Positions 7,978-16,579 of a stretch of DNA of 38,950 nt are shown piece by piece. Position numbers and translations under genes: made by a program. The first letter of the stretch is position 1. Every line of letters starts with the position of its first letter. The notes under the pieces were generated by a model. It was not told the origin of the DNA. It saw nothing but the letters and a program-made list of their open reading frames with translations, and ran no database searches. Origin of the DNA: an uncultured Prevotella sp. (GTDB lineage: Bacteria > Bacteroidota > Bacteroidia > Bacteroidales > Bacteroidaceae); assembly GCA_945875635.1 (NCBI GenBank), contig CAMCLD010000019.1, positions 1-38,950 of the forward strand. Reading direction: 5' to 3'.

Positions 7978-8538
7978 TCATTCCAACAGAGAATAGGACG
8001 ATGCCCCCTTAATGCCCCATGTATATAGGTACTTCACCTTCTTGCCTCTGACTGCAAGTCGCCTGTATTGCAATTCCGGATGTACCGTGAGGTCAAGCTC
8101 GTTGCGCATCTTTGAACCAGACTTCAACTCAATGGTAATAACCCTGTCCAGACTTGTCTCATTCCTGTCGTCAGCAAGCAGAAGGGCTGTTGAATACTCG
8201 AAGGGAGCTTCAAAATCAGCATTCTTTATATTCTTGTAAGCAGTTCCAACGATATACCCAGCCACACCAAGATCTTCCTCTTCCGCAGCATCGAGAAACA
8301 TGCCCACAGTCATATACGAATCATCTGAAGGATTGTCCTGCGTTCCATTGGAAGAGCCTGTATCTCCTCCAGTAGAATTGTCCGTATTGCCAGTGCTGCC
8401 GTTTCCATTGTCTGATACATTTTCTTTGTTGTCCTCCTGCTTCTCTCCCTCTGGCAGGAGGTCTTTCTCGCATGATGGAAGTATAAGCATCGTGGTCAAC
8501 AACATGCACATAAAAAATATCTTATGTTGATGTCTCAT
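7978..8538 (-). CDS. Lipoprotein with DUF6359-like OB-fold domain
   Basis: A 186-residue protein with a lipoprotein signal peptide: basic start MRHQHK, hydrophobic core FFMCMLLTTMLILP, lipobox LPSC and then EKDLL. Residues about 25-75 are a low-complexity linker rich in Asn, Gly, Ser, Thr and Asp. Residues about 75-186 (MTVGMFLDAAEEEDLGVAGYIVGTAYKN ending YSLLE) match my recollection of the DUF6359 family, an OB-like fold common in Prevotella lipoproteins. It is probably anchored at the outer or inner membrane. Function is unknown. It has its own promoter upstream. Confidence 0.75.
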   Translation of the reverse strand: MRHQHKIFFMCMLLTTMLILPSCEKDLLPEGEKQEDNKENVSDNGNGSTGNTDNSTGGDTGSSNGTQDNPSDDSYMTVGMFLDAAEEEDLGVAGYIVGTAYKNIKNADFEAPFEYSTALLLADDRNETSLDRVITIELKSGSKMRNELDLTVHPELQYRRLAVRGKKVKYLYTWGIKGASSYSLLE

Positions 8539-8576
8539 ATACTGTATTATATCAGGATGAATTAAAACATAACGTG

Positions 8577-8608
8577 CAAATTTATGAATAATAATTCAGT
8601 GCACCAAA
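8577..8608 (-). promoter_or_regulatory. Promoter of the lipoprotein gene
   Basis: Minus strand: TTTG (complement of 8605-8608), 20 nt, then TAAATTTG and C (complement of 8576-8584). It lies 38 bp upstream of the lipoprotein ATG. Confidence 0.75.
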
Positions 8609-8641
8609 TATTATTGAAGGAAAGTGAATATTATGAGCTAT

Positions 8642-10639
8642 CTACACATCCATGTCCTGCTTTATGTCCATTTCCTTTATCACTCCATGCCGGTATGCAT
8701 ACAAGAGTTCTTTTAGTCCCGCTATCTGATGTTTGATTTCCTGTCCCTTGTCTGTATCTGCAACCATCATCCTGCGCTGTGACATTTCAACAATCAATGT
8801 CGTACTCTTTATGTCCTTGCATCCCTTTATAGCATCCTCAGCACTGGTGAAAGGCTCATGCTGGACAAGCTGGAATCCACGACTGTGATAAACGAGTGTA
8901 TAACCTGCGATGCCCGTCTCCTTGTGGAAAGGCTCAGAGAATCCGCCATCAATAACCATCAGTTTTCCATTCGCCTTTATCGGGTTCTCACCCTTAACCA
9001 CATGCACGGGAACATGTCCGTTTATCACATGCCGGTTTTCACCCGTAATGCCAAAGGCATCGAGTATCATGTCCATTATCTCCTCATTGTTTCTCAACTT
9101 GAAATAATTACCCTTATCCTCGACATGGGTGGTTTTGTCTGTTATGAAATATCTTTCAAAAGTAGCCATCTTTGACTTGTCGAAGAGAGGGCTGTCCTTT
9201 CCACACCACAAATATAGGAAAAAGTCAGTGGAATATTGTCTGTCAGCGCAAGGGGCATCGTTTTGGAATGCAGTTCTAATTATCATTCCAATATGATGCA
9301 TAAGGGCTTTGCCTGAATATTTTTCACCATGCCATAGTTCCACATCCTTCAGGGTACCGTCGCTGTTGAGCGGTATCGATGCATGGAAAAGCAGGTTGTT
9401 GTTATATACGGCATACATGCAACCGTGACGCAGCAGGGCTATCACGTGCTTTCTCAGTTTCTCGCTTACAAGGAAAGAATGGTGTAGCTGTTCCATGAGC
9501 GACCTTTCCTCTGGAGTCATTTCCGTAGGACATCCTGGATTTACCGTGGGGAAGCAGCATGATGTCATTTTATGTACAGCTCCGTCCACCTTGCATGTGC
9601 CTTTTGCAAAGTCAATGGTATTCATCAACATTCTGTCATCCATGTCCCATTGTGGATTGCGCGATATGAGCTGCGCTTCCGTCTTGAACTGTAATACTGT
9701 TATAGCCTTGTGCATCCTTGCTATCAGCAACCTGTTCTTGTCGCTTAGGTTATCCTCGCCCATGACTTTCGGCATGAATTCCTCGCATGGGTCTTCACCG
9801 TATGTTTCCATTGCGAATGTAGCCAGTCGCATGAGATTAATGCCGTAACCCTCCTCAAGAGTAACGAGGTTTGCATATCGAAGTGCTATTCTTATGACAT
9901 TGCAGATACAGGCATCGTTGCCGGCACATGCTCCCATCCACAGTATATCATGATTGCCCCATTGTATGTCCCAGCTGTGATAGCCACACAACGTGTCCAT
10001 TATTATATGTGCCCCAGGTCCCCTGTCATATACATCTCCAAGTATATGCAGCTGGTCAATCGTCAGACGCTGTATGACATTGGAGATAGCCACGATGAAG
10101 TCATCTGCCCTGCCTGTGGAAATTATAGATGATATTATTGCTCCCACATAGTCAGTCTTGTTCTTGTCCTCTGTCCTTTCATGCAACAACTCTTGTATTA
10201 TATAGCTGAAATCGGAGGGTAGGTTCTTTCTTACTTTAGAGCGTGTATATTTGCTTGACACTTCACGGCAAACCATTACCAACTGGCTTATTGTGGTATG
10301 ATACCAGTCGTCCATGTCATTCTCCTCTTGCCTGACGAGTTCAAGTTTCTGCTCTGGATAATATATCAATGTGCACAAGGCTTTCTTTTCGCTCTCCCTT
10401 ATGGATGTACCAAATATCTCGTCAACCTTACGTCTTATGTTTCCTGAGGCATTCTTCAGTATATGCACGAAAGCTTCATGCTCTCCATGAATATCTGCAA
10501 GGAAATGCTCTGTACCTTTTGGCAGGTTAAGGATAGCCTGGAGGTTTATAATTTCCTTACTTGCCTCCGCTACATTAGGAAACGACAAAGACAGCAAGCG
10601 TAGGAACCGTGCATCATTGTCAAAATCATATTTGTTCAT
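8642..10639 (-). CDS. fbp: Class III fructose-1,6-bisphosphatase
   Basis: A 665-residue class III FBPase (Firmicutes/Bacteroidetes type), which hydrolyses fructose 1,6-bisphosphate to fructose 6-phosphate in gluconeogenesis. It carries calcineurin-like metallophosphatase motifs: ADIHGEHEAF near residue 50, ILGDVYDRGPGAH, and IQWGNHDILWMGA. Further signatures are HVINGHVPVHVVKGENPIKA and VIDGGFSEPFHKETGIAGYT. Length is as expected for the class. It lies 51 bp downstream of the glycosyltransferase-like gene with no recognised promoter in between, so it may be read from the glycosyltransferase transcript. Confidence 0.96.
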   Translation of the reverse strand: MNKYDFDNDARFLRLLSLSFPNVAEASKEIINLQAILNLPKGTEHFLADIHGEHEAFVHILKNASGNIRRKVDEIFGTSIRESEKKALCTLIYYPEQKLELVRQEENDMDDWYHTTISQLVMVCREVSSKYTRSKVRKNLPSDFSYIIQELLHERTEDKNKTDYVGAIISSIISTGRADDFIVAISNVIQRLTIDQLHILGDVYDRGPGAHIIMDTLCGYHSWDIQWGNHDILWMGACAGNDACICNVIRIALRYANLVTLEEGYGINLMRLATFAMETYGEDPCEEFMPKVMGEDNLSDKNRLLIARMHKAITVLQFKTEAQLISRNPQWDMDDRMLMNTIDFAKGTCKVDGAVHKMTSCCFPTVNPGCPTEMTPEERSLMEQLHHSFLVSEKLRKHVIALLRHGCMYAVYNNNLLFHASIPLNSDGTLKDVELWHGEKYSGKALMHHIGMIIRTAFQNDAPCADRQYSTDFFLYLWCGKDSPLFDKSKMATFERYFITDKTTHVEDKGNYFKLRNNEEIMDMILDAFGITGENRHVINGHVPVHVVKGENPIKANGKLMVIDGGFSEPFHKETGIAGYTLVYHSRGFQLVQHEPFTSAEDAIKGCKDIKSTTLIVEMSQRRMMVADTDKGQEIKHQIAGLKELLYAYRHGVIKEMDIKQDMDV

Positions 10640-10690
10640 AATAAAGATATAATTATAGAAGGATAAATGGTTGTGACATTACCTGAAGCC

Positions 10691-11845
10691 TTACACAGCA
10701 CGATTCTCCATAATCATCAGGTTTGCGTTCCCATTGTCATTGAGAGGAGCAACAGGCATAAAGCCTTCCGTGAGTCTCAAATACTTATTAAGTACAGACA
10801 TCAGCCTGCGTGAGAATTTCATAAGTCTCAGTTTCCTGGCTATCTCACCAAAACGTTTCTCATCAAAATCTCCATACCTCAACGTCTCGTACATTTCAGC
10901 AAGATGGTTCATGCCCATCTCTCTCCTGCCTGCAAGATAGGAAATATTGCATAACATGGTCAGGACATTTCTCAATTCTACATCCTTGGCGTCTGTTTCC
11001 TCGCTTAAGATTCTTGTCCTGAAACCATTGCCTTCGAACAAGACATCACTTGACAGAGATTTCTGTATCTTATGTGCCGTCACGGGGAAGCGGTCTATTG
11101 AGTGTGTATCAATAGCGGGAACCGGTATCTGCATTACTCTGGTTGAGTAATCGATGATATTACTTATATGCTCGTCATCAGAGTAAAGAAGTATTCTCTT
11201 CCATTGTTCCGGATTGAGCATCCTGACATTTTTCACATCTTCATCGGAAAGCATGGTGCACCCTATGTCGCGTGACATGCCATAGTGAACCATCGAGCAT
11301 ATAGCCTCTTTCTCTCCTAAAGACATCCTGAGGAAATATCTGGTGTCAAGCACTTTCGTGTAGAGTCTCAACATGGACGCTGCCATATCGGAAGGAGCCA
11401 CACTACTGTCGAATACTGCTGAAGGCTCTAACTGGAGACGGGTTGTCCATCCCATCTTCTCAATGTGGGAGAACTCGCTGGTGTTTGTCACGACAACGGC
11501 ATCAGCGTTCTTTAGCATCCCTTTCTGATATGCCAGCAACTGCATCTTCTTCATCTTAGGTTGCTCATTGTCCACAACATACGAGTCAAGACTGCCATGT
11601 GGCGACAATACAACAGCTACATTGCCTTTGACAGCCTTCTCGACGACATATGCTGTTTTACGGCTCCAGCATGTATGTACGTGGAGGATGTCTGTATCCT
11701 TTATCGTCATAAGGGTTTCAACTTTGTCCTTATCAGTGACAAGCCTCACTTTATCGTTCTCAGAGTGGTGTTTAGACAGCATGTTGACATAGTCGGCAAC
11801 AATGTCTGACTTCAGAATATCTGGTATATAATGGACAATTCTCAT
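10691..11845 (-). CDS. Glycosyltransferase-like protein (N-terminal GT4-like half only)
   Basis: A 384-residue protein whose first ~150 residues resemble the acceptor half of GT-B family 4 glycosyltransferases: MRIVHYIPDI start, DILHVHTCWSRKTAYVV, VVLSPHGSLDSYVV, and MLKNADAVVVTNTSEFSHI. The second half lacks the usual sugar-nucleotide Rossmann domain and the EX7E motif. It is mainly helical (LRNVLTMLCNISYLAGRR, EIARKLRLMKFSRRLMSVLNK). It has no signal peptide. It lies 48 bp after a GT2 gene, so surface polysaccharide synthesis is the likely setting. Catalytic activity is doubtful; it may be a divergent or regulatory homologue. Confidence 0.65.
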   Translation of the reverse strand: MRIVHYIPDILKSDIVADYVNMLSKHHSENDKVRLVTDKDKVETLMTIKDTDILHVHTCWSRKTAYVVEKAVKGNVAVVLSPHGSLDSYVVDNEQPKMKKMQLLAYQKGMLKNADAVVVTNTSEFSHIEKMGWTTRLQLEPSAVFDSSVAPSDMAASMLRLYTKVLDTRYFLRMSLGEKEAICSMVHYGMSRDIGCTMLSDEDVKNVRMLNPEQWKRILLYSDDEHISNIIDYSTRVMQIPVPAIDTHSIDRFPVTAHKIQKSLSSDVLFEGNGFRTRILSEETDAKDVELRNVLTMLCNISYLAGRREMGMNHLAEMYETLRYGDFDEKRFGEIARKLRLMKFSRRLMSVLNKYLRLTEGFMPVAPLNDNGNANLMIMENRAV

Positions 11846-11893
11846 AGCTAAAGTGTTTTGCGGTGATTCAGGAATAGCGGATATAAGGGAGAA

Positions 11894-13123
11894 TTACACT
11901 TTATGTGTCATAAATTCGTTCTTGTCTGTCTTATGGTATTTCACAAGACAAGCAAGTTTCTTCCACATTACTATATATTCGAAGAACAACAATTTCACTT
12001 TCCCAATCTCCACTTCGAACTCTTTCAAAGCCCTTGCCGAGAGCCATGGTCTTATTGATATCGTGAAGAGCAAAGCGACAGATGCCACTGCGACTATTAT
12101 CCATTTCTGGGTAATTGCCCCATAGATAATTGCCGCCATTATCAACAACAGGTTTCCATGCAGCAGACATTGGTCGATATTATATGGCAATCGATGCGAC
12201 AGAGAACGAAGCATGTGTTTCCTGTTCGCCATATAATGCAGATGTTTGTCGAGCCATGATTTGTCGGTAGGCTTAAGTTCTGTCATCCATGAATGAGGGT
12301 GTGTCTCTATTGCTACATTTCCAGCCTTTGAATATTTGTTTACGAGGAAGTCATACTCCCCCCTGGTAAATTTCAGGTTACCACGGTAACCGTCACCAGC
12401 AACAAACATACTCTTGCGGAACATCAGATTATTGCCGTTTGTTCGATAAGCCGTTCCCAGCAGTCCCTCTCTGAAGAGGTACATTTCGTCAAACATACGC
12501 TCAAAGCATCTGTACGCTGGCGTACTCTCCTCATAAGAGGTATGCCCGATGACCATGTCAATGTGTTCTGTACAATTTGCAGCCATGGTGGCAAGCCAAA
12601 GCTCACTGTTTGGGCAACATTCCGCATCTGTAAGAACCACCCATTCATTCTTAGCTGCCTTTACGCCAAGTGTAACGGCAAGTTTCTTACGACTCACATA
12701 ACGGGACGAATTGGGAATGTATGTACTATAAAGGTTTGGATTGTCTGAATATCTTTTTATGACATCCTCTATTTCCGAATCTCCCTTGCTGGTCACCACA
12801 ACGATCTGAAATCCCGGACTATATTTCTGCCCGAGGAACAAAGGGAGGCTTTTCTCAAGAGCTTCTGAATTCTCGTAAGGTGTCAATACTATACTCACAG
12901 GCGGCAATGTATCGTTTTCTACAGCATCCGCCACACACCCAGAATCCTCATTGTCATCAGTAGTTCTTTCCACTACAGGTCTCCTGAAAAATATATTGAC
13001 AAAGGGAGCCACAGCAGCAACAACAAGCACCGCCACTCCAACAACAATCGTTATCTCATCAATCTCTATCATCATATAACCCATCAGCTTTAAAGACACA
13101 CCATATATATATATATTACTCAT
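11894..13123 (-). CDS. Membrane-anchored family 2 glycosyltransferase
   Basis: A 409-residue GT-A glycosyltransferase. An N-terminal membrane helix at about residues 24-45 is followed by a GT2 domain (PVSIVLTPYENSEALEKSL, then VLTDAECCPNSELWLA as the metal-binding acidic motif). A segment NGNNLMFRKSMFVAGDGYRG is typical of the acceptor side. One or two further helices lie near the C-terminus (LLLIMAAIIYGAITQ, IIVAVASVALLFTI). It probably transfers sugar for envelope polysaccharide at the cytoplasmic membrane. The start is uncertain: the ATG at 13123 is followed by codons written in an (AT)7 tract, while ATGs at 13084, 13075 and 13072 avoid it. Confidence 0.82.
   Translation of the reverse strand: MSNIYIYGVSLKLMGYMMIEIDEITIVVGVAVLVVAAVAPFVNIFFRRPVVERTTDDNEDSGCVADAVENDTLPPVSIVLTPYENSEALEKSLPLFLGQKYSPGFQIVVVTSKGDSEIEDVIKRYSDNPNLYSTYIPNSSRYVSRKKLAVTLGVKAAKNEWVVLTDAECCPNSELWLATMAANCTEHIDMVIGHTSYEESTPAYRCFERMFDEMYLFREGLLGTAYRTNGNNLMFRKSMFVAGDGYRGNLKFTRGEYDFLVNKYSKAGNVAIETHPHSWMTELKPTDKSWLDKHLHYMANRKHMLRSLSHRLPYNIDQCLLHGNLLLIMAAIIYGAITQKWIIVAVASVALLFTISIRPWLSARALKEFEVEIGKVKLLFFEYIVMWKKLACLVKYHKTDKNEFMTHKV
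13103..13116. repeat. (AT)7 microsatellite at the start of the GT2 gene
   Basis: Seven AT dinucleotides fall within codons 3-7 if translation starts at 13123. Alternative ATGs at 13084, 13075 and 13072 lie downstream of it. Length changes would either shift the frame or alter leader spacing, depending on the true start. Confidence 0.8.
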
Positions 13124-13129
13124 GTTTCA

Positions 13130-13224
13130 CATGTTTCCGACATGTTGTAAGTTAACTAGTTGACTTGTCAACTCGTTTTCTCGCAAAGCTCAATGAAACC
13201 CCTTTGAGCAAGTTTATAACTTGC
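13130..13224. repeat. Composite palindromic intergenic repeat
   Basis: Three inverted repeats follow one another: CATGT-N5-ACATG (13130-13144), GTTGAC-TT-GTCAAC (13159-13172), and GCAAGTT-TAT-AACTTGC (13208-13224) preceded by CCTTTGA. The same order of elements occurs at 25491-25655, so this is a shared mobile or dispersed repeat rather than a private regulatory site. It fills the 119-bp gap between lysA and the GT2 gene. Confidence 0.72.
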
Positions 13225-13242
13225 GATACTATAATAATGATA

Positions 13243-14430
13243 TCAGCGGTTGAAATCCTCTGTTATATATCCTTCTGGCAGACGACGGCAATTATACTGG
13301 CTTGCCATAATCTCTCCATAAGCACCAGCAGAACGCAATGCAAAGAGGTCTCCCCTGCTTACAGCGTTTAGGTCAACAGCCTTGGCAAAGACATCACTCG
13401 ACTCACATATAGGACCCACAACGTCATAGGTATCGCATGGCTTGTCACTGCTTATATTCTCTATTTTGTGGTATGCCTGATACAAAGCAGGACGTATGAG
13501 GTCTGTCATTCCTGCGTCAACGATGGCGAATTTCTTTGCAGTTCCCTGCTTTACATATAATACCCTTGTTATCAACGAACCCATCTGCGCCACCACAGCT
13601 CTTCCAAGTTCGAAATGCAGTTTCTGCCCTTCCCTCAACTTAAGATGTCTTGCATACGTGTCAAAGAAAGACTTAAAATCTGGTATCGGCACACGGTTCG
13701 GGTTGTTATAGTCAATGCCCAGTCCACCACCTACATTAATGTTGTCAATCTTTATGTGCTTTTGCTCCATTGCATCCTGCAGCTCGTTGATACGGTTGCA
13801 CAAGGCAACAAAGTCTGTCATGTCCAATATCTGTGAACCTATGTGGAAATGCAGTCCAAGGAAAGAGATGTGCGCCATTTTCTCTGCCCTGTCTATGGCA
13901 TCGTACATGTCGCTCATAGCTATGCCAAACTTGTTCTCGGCAAGTCCCGTCGTAATCTTCGCATGGGTGTGTGCTCCGACATTAGGGTTTATTCTAAGAC
14001 ATACCCTTGCCGTCTTGTCCATAGCAGTTGCTATTTCGTTGATAACCTCAAGTTCGGCCACGCTTTCAACATTAAAACAGAAGATACCTTTCTCAAGTCC
14101 AAGCTTTATCTCCCAGTCGCTTTTACCCACACCGGCATATACAATGCTTTCTGCTGGGAATCCAGCTTTCAGAGATGCCTCTATCTCACCGCCACTGACA
14201 CAGTCAGCTCCAAGTCCTGCCTGCGATATGATATTAAGAACCTTAGCATTCGCATTTGCCTTGACAGCATAATGCACTGTGAATCCCTCGTGCTTGCCTG
14301 CCTCTCTCTTTATCTCATTCAATGTTTCTCTCAGAAGCTTGCTGTCGTAATAATAGAACGGAGTGCGTAGCTTCTGGAAACTGTCTAAGGGAAAAATACC
14401 TTTCATTATATTTGCGTTTATGTTATTCAA
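13243..14430 (-). CDS. lysA: Diaminopimelate decarboxylase
   Basis: A 395-residue PLP-dependent, fold III decarboxylase that converts meso-DAP to L-lysine. The PLP lysine is in HYAVKANANAKVL (Lys57). HFHIGSQI, the GGGLGIDY glycine-rich loop, ELGRAVVAQMGSLI and GPICESSDVFAK (active-site Cys of the partner subunit) are all present. It lies 20 bp downstream of lysC, giving the first and last enzymes of the pathway in one unit. Confidence 0.95.
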   Translation of the reverse strand: MNNINANIMKGIFPLDSFQKLRTPFYYYDSKLLRETLNEIKREAGKHEGFTVHYAVKANANAKVLNIISQAGLGADCVSGGEIEASLKAGFPAESIVYAGVGKSDWEIKLGLEKGIFCFNVESVAELEVINEIATAMDKTARVCLRINPNVGAHTHAKITTGLAENKFGIAMSDMYDAIDRAEKMAHISFLGLHFHIGSQILDMTDFVALCNRINELQDAMEQKHIKIDNINVGGGLGIDYNNPNRVPIPDFKSFFDTYARHLKLREGQKLHFELGRAVVAQMGSLITRVLYVKQGTAKKFAIVDAGMTDLIRPALYQAYHKIENISSDKPCDTYDVVGPICESSDVFAKAVDLNAVSRGDLFALRSAGAYGEIMASQYNCRRLPEGYITEDFNR

Positions 14431-14450
14431 TCCATTTACCTAAATTGTAA

Positions 14451-15764
14451 TCAGAACAAGACATTGCTAAGATTCTGCAGAGCCTGCTTCTTGTCGCTCT
14501 CCTTTATAAGGAAAGATATGTTATAGTTGCTTCCGCCGTAACTTATCATCCTGACTGGAATATTCTTCATGGCATCTGTTGCAAGTGTCTCAAATCCCAC
14601 ATTGCTCCAGTCAAGGTCTCCAACTACACAGACTATACACATGTTCGTATCTACGGTCACGGTACCATATTTCTTCAGCTCATCGACAATCTCATTGAGA
14701 TGGTCATCATTGTCTATACTCATAGACACGCCAACCTCAGAAGTCGCAATCATGTCAATAGGAGTCTGATAACTCTCGAATATCTCAAACACCTTGCGCA
14801 GGAATCCCGTAGCAAGCAACATCCTGCTTGACTTTATCTTTATAGCTATGATATTGTCCTTGGCAGCAACAGCTTTTATCTTGCCACGAACAATCACGTT
14901 GTCTATAATTGTGCCCTCTGCATCAGGGTCCATAGTATTCTTGAGTCTCACTGGAATGCCTGCATACTTGGCAGGCTGCACACATGTGGGATGCAGTATC
15001 TTGGCACCGAAATATGCAAGCTCGGCAGCCTCCTCAAAGTTCAGTTGCCTTACAGCCTCTGTTTTTTCCACAACCCTTGGGTCGTTGTTGTGCATGCCAT
15101 CGATATCTGTCCATATCTGTATCTCGTCAGCTCCGATAGCAGCACCTACGAGTGAAGCAGTATAGTCTGAGCCTCCTCTCTGGAGGTTGTCCACTTCGCC
15201 ATAAGCGTTGCGGCATATAAATCCCTGTGTTATATACACCTGACGTCCTTTCTCTTCGGAAAGTATAGCGTTTAGTTTCTCTTTGATATAATGAGGGTCT
15301 GGCTCTGCATTCTTGTCTGTTCGCATAAAGTCAAGAGCTGACAGCAACGTGGCATTGGTTCCACACTCAGACATGTAGTTGACCATCATGTTTGTGCTTA
15401 ACACCTCACCCTGTGCCACTATGCTTTTCTCCTCATAACTGGTGAAAAGGTCTTTCGTAAAAGAGCGCAGATAGTCAAACTCCTCTGATATGAACTGTAG
15501 TGTCTTCTGCTTATATTCCTCTGTCGAAAAAAGCTCTTCAACATGCTTTACATACTTTTTCTCCAAAGCATTTATCAGCTCGTTGGCACTCTCTGGATTC
15601 TTTCTGTAAAGATAATCGGATATCTCGACAAGCGAGTTTGTTGTACCGCTCATGGCTGACAGCACGACAAAAGTCTGTTCTCCACTCTTTGTAACAAGCG
15701 AGGCAACGTTCTTGATTCTCTCTGGCGAACCTACTGAAGTGCCTCCGAATTTCATTACTTTCAT
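14451..15764 (-). CDS. lysC: Aspartate kinase
   Basis: A 437-residue monofunctional aspartokinase. It phosphorylates aspartate at the entry to lysine, DAP, threonine and methionine synthesis. MKVMKFGGTSVGSPERI is the nucleotide-binding signature; QRGGSDYTASLVGAAIGADE and WTDIDGMHNNDPR complete the kinase domain. Two ACT regulatory domains follow from about residue 300 (IAIKIKSSRMLLATGFLRKVFEI; VCVVGDLDWSNVG), implying allosteric feedback. It lies between ftsE (17-bp gap) and lysA (20-bp gap). Confidence 0.95.
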   Translation of the reverse strand: MKVMKFGGTSVGSPERIKNVASLVTKSGEQTFVVLSAMSGTTNSLVEISDYLYRKNPESANELINALEKKYVKHVEELFSTEEYKQKTLQFISEEFDYLRSFTKDLFTSYEEKSIVAQGEVLSTNMMVNYMSECGTNATLLSALDFMRTDKNAEPDPHYIKEKLNAILSEEKGRQVYITQGFICRNAYGEVDNLQRGGSDYTASLVGAAIGADEIQIWTDIDGMHNNDPRVVEKTEAVRQLNFEEAAELAYFGAKILHPTCVQPAKYAGIPVRLKNTMDPDAEGTIIDNVIVRGKIKAVAAKDNIIAIKIKSSRMLLATGFLRKVFEIFESYQTPIDMIATSEVGVSMSIDNDDHLNEIVDELKKYGTVTVDTNMCIVCVVGDLDWSNVGFETLATDAMKNIPVRMISYGGSNYNISFLIKESDKKQALQNLSNVLF

Positions 15765-15781
15765 AGCTAAGTTATTTTGTT

Positions 15782-16483
15782 TTATTCTTCTTCTATTATT
15801 TTCTGATACTCGGCTGTAACATCGTCTAGTTTACCATCTTGGCATCTGTAAACGATTCCCGGATAACGGCTCAGAAGATTGACATTGTGCGTGGACATAA
15901 CTACTGCTGTCCCAGTCTGGCAAATCTCTCTGAGAAGACATACGATGTAATTCGCTGTGTCAGGATCGAGATTGCCCGTAGGCTCATCGGCTATTATAAT
16001 CTTTGGATAGTTGAGCAACGCTCTGGCTATTGCTATTCGTTGCTGTTCACCTCCAGACAGCTCATGTGGCATCTTGTCCTTTTTCTCTGTCATGCCTACC
16101 TGCTCCAACACCTCATCTATACGTTTGTCTATCTCTGACTTGTGTTTCCATCCTGTAGCCTTGAGCACAAAGAGAAGGTTCTTGGCTATACTGCGGTCAT
16201 GCAGGAGTTGGAAATCCTGGAATATCACACCCATCTGCCTTCTAATTGCAGGAACCTTGCTTCTCTTTATATCTGGAATGCTGACACCGAGGACTTCAGC
16301 CTTCTCAGCATCATCCCTGTCAATGTCAAGCTCGCAATACATCGTCTTAAGCAGGGAACTCTTGCCTGACCCTACCTTTCCAATAAGATAGACAAACTCG
16401 CCCTCATCAACATGAAACATAACGTCAGAAAGCACACATTTGTCTTCCTGGTAAACATTCACTTTCCTATAATCAACTATCAT
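15782..16483 (-). CDS. ftsE: Cell division ATP-binding protein FtsE
   Basis: A 233-residue ABC-transporter ATPase of the FtsE type. The Walker A motif GKVGSGKSS is at residues 35-43, followed by the Q-loop FQDFQLLHDRS, signature LSGGEQQRIAIARAL, Walker B IIIADEPTGNLD and H-loop STHN. FtsE works with the membrane protein FtsX to control septal peptidoglycan hydrolases. No ftsX lies next to it in this window. It is the first gene of a tight ftsE-lysC-lysA group. A LolD-like ATPase is the alternative, but the sequence around Walker A fits Bacteroidetes FtsE better. Confidence 0.85.
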   Translation of the reverse strand: MIVDYRKVNVYQEDKCVLSDVMFHVDEGEFVYLIGKVGSGKSSLLKTMYCELDIDRDDAEKAEVLGVSIPDIKRSKVPAIRRQMGVIFQDFQLLHDRSIAKNLLFVLKATGWKHKSEIDKRIDEVLEQVGMTEKKDKMPHELSGGEQQRIAIARALLNYPKIIIADEPTGNLDPDTANYIVCLLREICQTGTAVVMSTHNVNLLSRYPGIVYRCQDGKLDDVTAEYQKIIEEE

Positions 16484-16579
16484 ACGTCATATATAAAGTT
16501 ACTAACCAAAGTTTCGCTTGTCTCCGACATACTGTCAGTTAACAATCTGCTCTATTCTTAATATACCATTGATGGAACC

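Noticed and set aside
13715..14370. Two overlapping plus-strand open frames
   Set aside because: Both are antisense to lysA; codon pattern and content are those of a shadow.
16484..16579. A regulatory RNA or attenuator between hisIE and ftsE
   Set aside because: Only a partial copy of the dispersed repeat is visible; there is no His-rich leader peptide, lysine riboswitch core or terminator pair.
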